Source: Verrucomicrobium sp. (GTDB lineage Bacteria > Verrucomicrobiota > Verrucomicrobiia > Methylacidiphilales > UBA1321). Taken from it: a stretch of DNA of 64,000 bases. A program made the position numbers and the translations under genes. The DNA lies in NCBI GenBank assembly GCA_017849585.1, contig JAFIGT010000027.1:1-64000 (forward strand), read 5' to 3'. This document shows, piece by piece, positions 57,405 to 64,000 of the stretch (position 1 is its first letter; every line of letters starts with the position of its first letter). The notes under the pieces are model-generated. The model was not told where the DNA came from. It saw only the letters and a list, made by a program, of their open reading frames with translations, and did no database searches.

Positions 57405-57734
57405 ATGACGGCACCCCATCCTTTTCTGGACAGACCACACTATTACGATTCCGATGTGCATGGAAATGTTTCCGGCATCACCTTCCATCTGCCCACCTAT
57501 CGCCGGTTTGTTCCTTATCCGTGGCTGCTTTATTCCGAAATGAACAAGGAAGAAACCCAGATCACCCTCTACTATACGCATTGCATCGTTTCGGTGAAGG
57601 GGAGATGCCTGAAGTCGGTCCATGAGCGGATTGAAAAGTTTGAACTCTGCTGGGTAAGCGAGGGCATTCCGTCCAACATTTCCGATTCTGATCCCGCGAT
57701 TTTTCGCATCGAGATTTCCGAAGTGGAACGCTGA
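57405..57734 (+). CDS. Small protein of unknown function
   Basis: A 109-aa product starting at ATG 57405, with GGAGGA four bases upstream as ribosome-binding site. Sequence (PHYYDSDVHGNVSGITFHLPTYRRFVPYPWLLYSEMNKEETQITLYYTHCIVSVKG) suggests a mixed beta fold; no family recognised. It begins 20 bases after the relaxase stop and is likely in the same transcript. The longer open frame to the left is a shadow of the relaxase gene. Confidence 0.6.
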   Translation: MTAPHPFLDRPHYYDSDVHGNVSGITFHLPTYRRFVPYPWLLYSEMNKEETQITLYYTHCIVSVKGRCLKSVHERIEKFELCWVSEGIPSNISDSDPAIFRIEISEVER

Positions 57735-57756
57735 GCGGTTCTCCGATTGCGAAAAT

Positions 57757-57777
57757 CGCCATGTCGCGGGCATGGCG
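57757..57777. terminator. Hairpin after the relaxase operon
   Basis: CGCCATG and CATGGCG form a 7-bp stem with a 7-base loop, followed by an A/T stretch (ACAAATAATTT). It may end the relaxase transcript, though the T-run is imperfect. Confidence 0.5.
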
Positions 57778-57933
57778 ACAAATAATTTCGTTTCCATTCC
57801 TTTCCGAGCCTTTTCGCGCCGTTCCGTGGTTTTCCGCTGCCTTCCGCCGCTTTGCAGGGCTTTTCATGCTATGCATGTATGGCACGTCATTTTGTCCTTG
57901 AGTTTTATTTTTCCGCGCCGTAATAGTAGGTGC

Positions 57934-58374
57934 ATGGAACAATCATCAAAGAAACGCAAGCGCCTGACACTCGTGTTGCGCACTGATCTGATCGATGCCG
58001 TGCAGGAAAAAGCTGCCGTCGTCAGCCAAGGCCCCAACCAGTTCGTCAATATGTGCGTGGAGGGCATTCTTCTGGCTATGGAAGCCGAAGACCCGAACGA
58101 ATATGAAATGCCGATCCTGGAACTTTACAACAAGGTCAAGGGACGGATGTCTCTTTCGAGCAAGGCGGCCATGAAACTGTGCTCGGTACTCGTTCCACAA
58201 CTCTACGACATCGACCGGCATGAAAAACAGTTCCTTGTTGGTCTCATTAACAAACATGAAGGCAAGCTGTCGCCGCAGATATTCAGCGGCTACTGCAAGC
58301 TGGCTGAAAAGATGAACCAAGACCGCATCGCCAATGAGCGGCAATTGGCCAAGCTCCAAGCCAAGTCAAAATAA
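57934..58374 (+). CDS. Ribbon-helix-helix-like DNA-binding protein
   Basis: A 146-aa product from ATG 57934 (MEQSSKKRKRL). The N-terminal 50 residues (LTLVLRTDLIDAVQEKAAVVSQGPNQFVNMCVEGILLAMEA) fit an RHH/Arc-type fold; the rest is helical and Lys-rich. The frame could extend to 57772, but that stretch consists of repetitive TTCC-rich DNA and is not family-like. The role in replication or mobilisation control is inferred from position. Confidence 0.55.
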   Translation: MEQSSKKRKRLTLVLRTDLIDAVQEKAAVVSQGPNQFVNMCVEGILLAMEAEDPNEYEMPILELYNKVKGRMSLSSKAAMKLCSVLVPQLYDIDRHEKQFLVGLINKHEGKLSPQIFSGYCKLAEKMNQDRIANERQLAKLQAKSK

Positions 58375-58442
58375 GGGAATAAAGCCAACAAAAACGCCGA
58401 GGCGACTCCGCTTTAACAACAAAACTCAATAGAAAGGAATCT

Positions 58443-58742
58443 ATGATCGAACCGAACGCCACCACTCCCGAAAAGACTCCGGCTATCGGGCAGAATCCCT
58501 CACCGGAACCATTGGTGGCTCCCGCTCCCGTCGAGCAATTGTGGCTGACAAGGCAAGTCGCTCAATACATGCAAGTCAGTCTTAAAACAATCTATAACCG
58601 GCGTAAAAACGGATTGCCCTACGTGTTGGTGGGAGGTGCGGTGCGGTTTGTTCCGCAGGACGTGAAAGACTATGTGGCCAGCAACGGTAACGTGGAAAGG
58701 CACCGCCAGCGTCAAGCCGTGCGCAAGGGAGGCAAATTATGA
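58443..58742 (+). CDS. Excisionase-like helix-turn-helix protein
   Basis: A 99-aa protein with a MerR/Xis-type winged helix-turn-helix: LWLTRQVAQYMQVSLKTIYNRRKNGLPYVLVGGAVRFVPQDVKDYVASN. The N-terminal 35 residues are Pro-rich. AAAGGAATCT is the ribosome-binding site. It may be the recombination directionality factor for the integrase, or a plasmid regulator. The stop overlaps the next start by ATGA. Confidence 0.75.
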   Translation: MIEPNATTPEKTPAIGQNPSPEPLVAPAPVEQLWLTRQVAQYMQVSLKTIYNRRKNGLPYVLVGGAVRFVPQDVKDYVASNGNVERHRQRQAVRKGGKL

Positions 58743-59149
58743 TTATGCCATACCACCTGCCGCCGAACGCTTATTTTGACGATCCGGTGGATCGCATTGA
58801 ACCCCTCGTCAACAAGGAGGAGAAAGCCGATTTTGCGGCGCTGCGGGAGGCGATCAATCGTACTCTCGGGTGGGCGATTCGCCCTGGGATGACGCAAATT
58901 GGCCTTCGTGTTCATCTCATCATACTGGCCATCAGCCCCGGCCAGTTACCTTGCAAGAGGCCGTCCCTGAGTTGGTGCGCCCGCGCACATGGCGTCACTC
59001 GTCAACGTGCGTGGAGCATCTGGCAAGACCTCAAGCATGAATTGAAAGATCATGTCCGGTTTCCTCAGAGACGTTCTCATGCCCATTCGGGTGCGCCGGT
59101 CAACTTGCAGAGTAAAGGTAAGAATCCAACGTCTCATAATCCCAAATAA
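58739..59149 (+). CDS. Small protein with helix-turn-helix-like segment
   Basis: A 136-aa product with a possible helix-turn-helix LSWCARAHGVTRQRAWSIWQDLKHELKD (about residues 80-108). The start overlaps the excisionase-like stop, so the pair is translated together. No family is recognised; a replication or copy-number role is only a possibility. Confidence 0.55.
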   Translation: MIMPYHLPPNAYFDDPVDRIEPLVNKEEKADFAALREAINRTLGWAIRPGMTQIGLRVHLIILAISPGQLPCKRPSLSWCARAHGVTRQRAWSIWQDLKHELKDHVRFPQRRSHAHSGAPVNLQSKGKNPTSHNPK

Positions 59150-59296
59150 CGGATATTTAGGCCAGCTTGCAGAATTGCCGTCTTTAAAAAATTTTGTGAA
59201 ATGAGAAGGGTGATTTCGTGGAATCGCTATCATTAGCGTGACTGTTGAAAAGGTTCTCCTTGATGGAACCTCCTAAATTTGCCAGCGTGACACGCC

Positions 59297-59776
59297 ATGC
59301 AATCCTCGTGGCCACAAGAGCAACCTGAACCGGATAAGGTGGTTTCACCTTTTGCCCATGCTCAGGCTGCCGTACCGCAAAAAGGCGGTGGAAATCAGAA
59401 ACTTTTCATCTCGATCGGATTGGCGGTCATTTTGTTAATCATTGGCGTGGTGAGCGGCATCTTTCTCACGCGCTATTTGAACGATCCCTATCGAACACTG
59501 GAAACATTCCCAGTGGCAAAGTATCTGGAAAGCCATCGTGCGCTGGCGGGTTCCAAATTCAGGGCAGAGCTTCGCGTCGAGGCCGATTTGGGATGGAAAG
59601 AGGGAGTGGGCAAGTTGATGCTTTTTTCGACCAAGGAAGATTTCCGTCCCATTGCGATATTGGTGCCGATGGCGGTGGCCAAGGAGATTTATTTCACCAA
59701 GGGGCAGACTTACATTGCTGAGCTGGAAGTCAAAGAAGGAGGGTTGATCTATGCAAATTCGTGCCGGAAAAATTAG
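59297..59776 (+). CDS. Single-pass membrane protein of unknown function
   Basis: A 159-aa protein with a Pro/Gln-rich cytoplasmic start, one membrane helix (LFISIGLAVILLIIGVVSGIFL, about 37-58) and a small extracytoplasmic beta-rich domain (KFRAELRVEADLGWKEGVGKLMLFSTKEDFRPIAILVP). It overlaps the next gene by 26 bases with an AAGGAGGG site inside it. It is the first of four envelope-related genes. Confidence 0.65.
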   Translation: MQSSWPQEQPEPDKVVSPFAHAQAAVPQKGGGNQKLFISIGLAVILLIIGVVSGIFLTRYLNDPYRTLETFPVAKYLESHRALAGSKFRAELRVEADLGWKEGVGKLMLFSTKEDFRPIAILVPMAVAKEIYFTKGQTYIAELEVKEGGLIYANSCRKN

Positions 59777-61751
59777 CCGCCATTTGGCGACCTCACTCTT
59801 TCTTGCCGTCTCGTTACTGAGCGTTTGGGCTCAGGATAACTCCGCTTCCGGTAATGCAGCGACCGGCTTGGCCTCGTCGAACGGCTCCAGTTCTACCGGA
59901 GCGCCCGCCGCGACGACCGCGAAAGCCTCTGATGAGGCCGCCAAGCAGAACAATGGCGGCGCTGGACCTGCAACCTCATCAGCGTTGGATTATCTCTTTA
60001 ATCGCAAGCCCAAAGAGGGTACGGCGGCCAAGGAAGCACTGGATGCCAATCAGGTTGCCAAGTCCAAGGCCATTGCTCAGGAAGCGTTGGGTGGAGGCCG
60101 GATTGAAGATCTGCAAATGCGGGCACGATTTGAAAAATATCTGGCCACCACAGAGGTTTCTCAGGAGCAACTTAAAGCCTATGCCGCCGACTCCGATAAA
60201 GTGCTTCAGCTATTACGGGAGGGAAAAGAATTTGAGGCATGGAAGCAGCTCTACAAGCTCGCCTCCTATGAGACGATAGATGCCGGGGTCAGTTGGGAGT
60301 TGGCCAACCGCATTGAATCGATCTGGAATGCAGACAAGACGAACAACCAAATTTCCAAGCAAAACGACCAGCTCCGGCAGGACATCGATCGCTCTAATCG
60401 CAGCGCCGATATGATGAGCGATGATATTCGCAAGCAAGAACTCGAATATCAACGCAAGATGCGTGAAGGCAATAGCAATAAATCGTCCCGGAATCAAAAT
60501 AATGGCGGCGTTCCACAGATGAATGTCAATAATCAAGACGGGAGCGGCGGAAATGGTGGCTCGTTCATGCCTGATGCCAGCTCAGTCATGGGCAAGCTTC
60601 AATTGACTCAAGAATACCTCAACACGCTTGAGTCCAAGGCCAAGATCAAAATGAATGAGTTGAAAGCTCAAAAGTTGTTCGATCAGGCCAAGGCTGATTT
60701 TGCGGATTATATCACCACTCTTTACCAAAGTGGACGGCATCGTCACGTCTTGATCGCTTCCGATTTCTGGCGGCGTATTTTCGATGAAGGCCAATACCCC
60801 GTCTCGATGGCACAGCAGGTCAATGCGTCATTGGAAATGAACCGGGATGTTCAATCGGCGGTTGCCGTATTCGAGACTAACCTGAAGGAAAACGATATTG
60901 CGGCAGCCACAGATCGGCTGCAGGAGGCGTTTATGACGAGCGAGTTTAATCCGGCCCTGCTCGGCTTGCCTCGCGTTGAAAAGAAAAAGGTTGAGGTCTT
61001 CACCAAGCGTCTTGCGAGAATGCAGAATATGATCGAAGCGCGGGATTTCTCCAACCTCGAATCATTGCTGGATGACATGAAGAAAATGGCTCCAGACTTT
61101 GATACGACCAAGCCCACGGCCATCGTGAATGCTGTGAAGCTGGAAAGTCAGCTTCGTTTGGGCAAGGCCAAGATTGCCGCGCAGCAGGGCGATTTGAAAC
61201 AAGCAATGGAGGAATTTCAAGCCGCTGCTGAGGCGTGGCCGGGCAATCCCGATTTGAAGGACAAGGCGCTGACCTTCTTTAATTCACAGGATGTCCAGAC
61301 TCAATCGCTCACGGAGTTTGACCGTTTGGTGGCTGACAACAACTACCGCGCCATCTTCGACAAACAGCTCATGTTCGCTCCAGCGATGAAGGATGACAAA
61401 AAACGTCAGGAACAATTGAAGGATGCCCTTACCAAAGTGAAGAACGCAGAAATGGCCATCGAGAAAGCCAATCTCATGAGAGCCAATGGAGACGTCTTTG
61501 GTGCATGGGAAACGGTTGAAACGGCGATTAAAGACCTGCCGAACGATTTGAAGCTCAATACGCTTCGCGGCGATCTCTCCGGCAAAGGCGCGGAATTCGT
61601 GGCAGCCATCAACAAGGCACGGGAAGCGGAAGATAAAAAAGAATTGGGTTTTAGCCTGACATGGTACGCTATTGCGCAGCGTTCCTATCCCGCGAGCCAA
61701 ATAGCCAATCAGGCGATTGATCGCCTGAGCAAACAAATTCTGGCGCAGTGA
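59751..61751 (+). CDS. Secreted TPR-like helical protein
   Basis: A signal peptide (about 30 residues, ending SVWAQ) precedes a Ser/Ala/Thr-rich linker, then mostly amphipathic helices. The stretch from about residue 390 (AVAVFETNLKENDIAAATDRLQEAF; AKIAAQQGDLKQAMEEFQAAAEAWPGNPDLKDKAL) resembles tetratricopeptide repeats. The 666-aa product should be periplasmic or surface-bound. It overlaps the previous gene and ends 15 bases before the ABC gene. No family is recognised. Confidence 0.7.
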   Translation: MQIRAGKISRHLATSLFLAVSLLSVWAQDNSASGNAATGLASSNGSSSTGAPAATTAKASDEAAKQNNGGAGPATSSALDYLFNRKPKEGTAAKEALDANQVAKSKAIAQEALGGGRIEDLQMRARFEKYLATTEVSQEQLKAYAADSDKVLQLLREGKEFEAWKQLYKLASYETIDAGVSWELANRIESIWNADKTNNQISKQNDQLRQDIDRSNRSADMMSDDIRKQELEYQRKMREGNSNKSSRNQNNGGVPQMNVNNQDGSGGNGGSFMPDASSVMGKLQLTQEYLNTLESKAKIKMNELKAQKLFDQAKADFADYITTLYQSGRHRHVLIASDFWRRIFDEGQYPVSMAQQVNASLEMNRDVQSAVAVFETNLKENDIAAATDRLQEAFMTSEFNPALLGLPRVEKKKVEVFTKRLARMQNMIEARDFSNLESLLDDMKKMAPDFDTTKPTAIVNAVKLESQLRLGKAKIAAQQGDLKQAMEEFQAAAEAWPGNPDLKDKALTFFNSQDVQTQSLTEFDRLVADNNYRAIFDKQLMFAPAMKDDKKRQEQLKDALTKVKNAEMAIEKANLMRANGDVFGAWETVETAIKDLPNDLKLNTLRGDLSGKGAEFVAAINKAREAEDKKELGFSLTWYAIAQRSYPASQIANQAIDRLSKQILAQ

Positions 61752-61766
61752 GGCGGGGATGACGTT

Positions 61767-63425
61767 ATGCGGCATCACGGGGTATACGTCGCCAATCTGG
61801 CGGTTCTGGCAGGGAACAAAACGCTGTTAAAAGGCGTTTCCTTCGATCTTCCCACAGGAAGTTTTACAGCTATTATTGGCGCATCGGGGTGCGGTAAAAG
61901 CACCTTGCTTAAAACGTTGGCGGGATTGATTGCCCCAAGTTCTGGAGCTGTTTTTCTCGCGGGTAATCCCGTACAGACCTTGAAGGAAGAGTTTCCTCTG
62001 GCGGTGGGATACCTGCCCCAGTTTGGGGCATTCCATCCCGATTTGACCGTTGAGGAAAACCTGAACAACGCCGTGGCGCTACGCCTTCCGAGTACGGTTT
62101 CTTCCGAGGTCAAGGCGAACTGGCTCAATCACATTATTCAACTGGCGCGACTCGATTCTTTTTTGCGCCAGCCCTACAAAACGCTTTCAGGAGGGCAAAT
62201 GCGCCGGATGGCCCTCGCCGAGGAATTGATTGGTGATCCCGCTTTTCTTCTTCTGGATGAATTGACGAGCGGACTCGATGCTTTCTCGGATCGCGAAATG
62301 ATGCAGTGGTTGCGTGACTTGGCGCATGAACATTCCAAGACGGTCGTTTTGGTCACACATGCGACTTATCATCTGGAATATTGCGATTCCATTTTGTTTC
62401 TGCACCAAGGAAGGCTCATTCGATACGGCAGCCTTGAATCGCTGCTGCAAACTCATGAAGTGAGTTCGATTACCGATCTCTACGAAATTTATCAGACAAG
62501 GACTGTGGAATTGTCAGAATCGGAGGTTGTGGAGATTTTGCCAGCCGAACCAGCTTTGCTCAAAACGGCGAAGCCTCCCTCCGGTTGGTCACAATTTGCA
62601 ACCTTGCTTTGTCGCCAAGCGGAACTTTTCTGGCGGGATAAGGGTCAGATTTGGCTCCATCTCGCCCTTATCATTACTTTCCCTGCGTTAGTGGCGGTCT
62701 TTGCCTATAACGGCCTTCCCCAAGTGCGGCAGCTTACGCTCTCGCTGGAATCGAACATTCTCAAAACGCTGGCCGAACAGCTTCTCTATCTCAAAGAATC
62801 GTTTCATGCGGCTTCGCTCGTTTCAGGACTGGCCATGTTCCAAGTGATCCTGCTCACATTGATAGGAGCCAATAACGGAGCGCGGGAAATTGCCAAGGAA
62901 CGCAACGTTCTGACAAAGGAGCTGAATGCGGGATTGTCACCTTTTGCCTACGTTACGACCAAGTTTCTCCAGCTTTTAGTATTGTGTGCGATACAGGCTT
63001 TTTGGATGGCGTGGTTTGTCAAGGTACTCTGCGGGTTTCCGGGCTCACTGTTTGCCCAGTTCGGAGTGCTGTTTGCGACGACCTTGGCAATGAGTACCAC
63101 CTGTCTCGCTATTTCGGCCTATGCACCAACACCGGAGCGGGCTTCGCTTCTGGCCATTTATCTGGTGGGATTCCAGCTTCCACTTTCGGGAGCGGCCCTT
63201 TCTCTTCCCGATTGGCTCTCGGTCATTTGCCGTCCCTTCATTGCCGCCTATTGGGGATGGTCTGGCTACCTGCGGACGTTTGAGAGCACCCGCCATTACG
63301 ATATTGTCAAGCAGTCACGGGATATTTTCATCGCGCCGTATGAATTGAGTTTTTCCGTTCTTGGGGTGCATGTTGCCGTAGCACTGTTTTTGACGTGGTA
63401 TTTTGTGGGGAGGACCAGAAGCTGA
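61767..63425 (+). CDS. ABC half-transporter, ATPase-permease fusion (ABCG-like)
   Basis: The first 230 residues are an ATPase: Walker A GASGCGKST, signature LSGGQMRRMALA, Walker B FLLLDELTSGLDA. The C-terminal half is an ABC-2 type membrane domain of about six helices (FPALVAVFAYNGL; AIQAFWMAWFVKVL; LAIYLVGFQLPLSGAALSL). The ATPase-first fused order is as in ABCG/eukaryotic White proteins and is less common in bacteria. 552 aa. Overlaps the next gene at TGATG. Substrate unknown. Confidence 0.85.
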   Translation: MRHHGVYVANLAVLAGNKTLLKGVSFDLPTGSFTAIIGASGCGKSTLLKTLAGLIAPSSGAVFLAGNPVQTLKEEFPLAVGYLPQFGAFHPDLTVEENLNNAVALRLPSTVSSEVKANWLNHIIQLARLDSFLRQPYKTLSGGQMRRMALAEELIGDPAFLLLDELTSGLDAFSDREMMQWLRDLAHEHSKTVVLVTHATYHLEYCDSILFLHQGRLIRYGSLESLLQTHEVSSITDLYEIYQTRTVELSESEVVEILPAEPALLKTAKPPSGWSQFATLLCRQAELFWRDKGQIWLHLALIITFPALVAVFAYNGLPQVRQLTLSLESNILKTLAEQLLYLKESFHAASLVSGLAMFQVILLTLIGANNGAREIAKERNVLTKELNAGLSPFAYVTTKFLQLLVLCAIQAFWMAWFVKVLCGFPGSLFAQFGVLFATTLAMSTTCLAISAYAPTPERASLLAIYLVGFQLPLSGAALSLPDWLSVICRPFIAAYWGWSGYLRTFESTRHYDIVKQSRDIFIAPYELSFSVLGVHVAVALFLTWYFVGRTRS

Positions 63426-64000
63426 TGCCACGCACCGCTTGCATTCTGATGGCGTGGATTCTGGCGGTTGCCATGGCAAGTGCGGCAGATGTAGTTGAAA
63501 AAATCTCGTTACCCACTTCAACGGAAATTCAGCGGGCCGATCTTTATTATTGGAAAGAAATTCGCCGTCCCCAAGCCGTACTGATCCTTTGTCCCGGCTA
63601 TAACGGTAACGGCGAGGGATTGATTAGACAAAAAATCTGGCAGGAGTTTGCAAAGACGCATCGACTCGGTTTAGTAGGGTTGTCTTTTGCCTCAAAGGGC
63701 GATCCGCATACAGGCGGTTATTATTATGCTTCCCAAGGATCGGGAGAGTTGCTTTTGACCGGCATTCGAAAAATCTATGGTCGAGAGTTACCCTTGGTCC
63801 TCTATGGATTTTCGGGAGGAGCGCATTTCACATCTCGGTTTGAAGAATGGAAACCCGAACAGGTTGTCACATGGTGCGCTTATTCGGCCGGATGGTGGAA
63901 TGAACCACTGTCTTCACAAAATTGCCCTCCTGGAATAGTGATTTGCGGGGATGAGGATGCACGCTTTGGAGCGTCACTCATTTATTTTAAACAAGGACGT
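63425..64000 (+). CDS. Secreted alpha/beta hydrolase (partial, cut by window end)
   Basis: The frame starts with ATG at 63425 overlapping the ABC stop and runs to the last base. The first 23 residues are a signal peptide (ACILMAWILAVAMASAA). AVLILCPGYNGNGEGL and LVLYGFSGGAHF (nucleophile Ser in G-x-S-G-G) mark an alpha/beta hydrolase; later VICGDEDARFG would carry the acid. His is beyond the window. Esterase or lipase on a cell-surface substrate is possible. Confidence 0.75.
   Translation, partial: MPRTACILMAWILAVAMASAADVVEKISLPTSTEIQRADLYYWKEIRRPQAVLILCPGYNGNGEGLIRQKIWQEFAKTHRLGLVGLSFASKGDPHTGGYYYASQGSGELLLTGIRKIYGRELPLVLYGFSGGAHFTSRFEEWKPEQVVTWCAYSAGWWNEPLSSQNCPPGIVICGDEDARFGASLIYFKQGR

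Noticed and set aside
57772-57933. Longer start for the ribbon-helix-helix gene
   Set aside because: The extra 54 residues come from repetitive TTCC-rich DNA after a hairpin and resemble no protein.

Overview
The window is high-GC bacterial chromosome, most likely from the phylum Verrucomicrobiota (Spartobacteria / Chthoniobacterales-like). The best markers are a four-gene 'Verru_Chthon cassette' (prepilin-like proteins D, B, C, A at 35.7-41.1 kb), a DUF1559-type prepilin with a conserved RH-x-DGAN tail, a PEP-CTERM surface protein, and many secreted or cytoplasmic glycoside hydrolases with LacI/AraC regulators. Genus-level assignment is not possible from the sequence alone.

Layout, left part. 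0-5.9 kb: a decayed tRNA-Tyr remnant, a KorAB 2-oxoacid:ferredoxin oxidoreductase, a Y-family DNA polymerase and a quinone-reductase-like dehydrogenase. 5.9-25.4 kb: a saccharide-utilisation region with an AraC regulator, an FAD-dependent oxidoreductase, GH2 and GH42 beta-galactosidases, a LacI regulator, a prepilin, a PEP-CTERM protein, a GH113-like hydrolase, a small secreted protein, a 1410-residue protein made of two tandem GH5-like copies, a second LacI regulator and a Gfo/Idh/MocA oxidoreductase. The second LacI gene and the oxidoreductase share an operator-like motif. 25.4-33.3 kb: a tightly overlapping six-gene export operon (TolC with an N-terminal lectin-like domain, MacB-type ATPase and permease, three HlyD adaptors).

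Middle part. 33.3-35.7 kb: LysR regulator divergent from pirin and azoreductase, with a T-N11-A LysR box between them. 35.7-41.1 kb: the Verru_Chthon D-B-C-A cassette, four genes joined by ATGA overlaps. 41.3-46.1 kb: another Gfo/Idh/MocA enzyme and a secreted beta-helix protein with three C-terminal carbohydrate-binding-like repeats.

Right part (46.2-64 kb). This looks like an integrated mobile element. It starts with a tyrosine recombinase, followed by a visibly AT-richer three-gene cargo: an adenine/cytosine DNA methyltransferase, a DUF262 protein and a HEPN RNase-like protein (candidate defence system). An 870-bp structured non-coding stretch with several strong dyads follows. Then comes a plasmid-mobility core laid out like IncW R388: stbA-stbB-stbC-like genes divergent from a MobF (TrwC/TraI) relaxase-helicase, with a 470-bp oriT-like intergenic region holding ATCAG iterons in 10-bp phase, a T/G-only tract and a TrwC-like nick sequence. 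After the relaxase come small DNA-binding/plasmid genes and an envelope module (membrane protein, secreted helical protein, ABC half-transporter, secreted alpha/beta hydrolase cut by the window end). No coupling protein or type IV secretion genes are seen inside the window.
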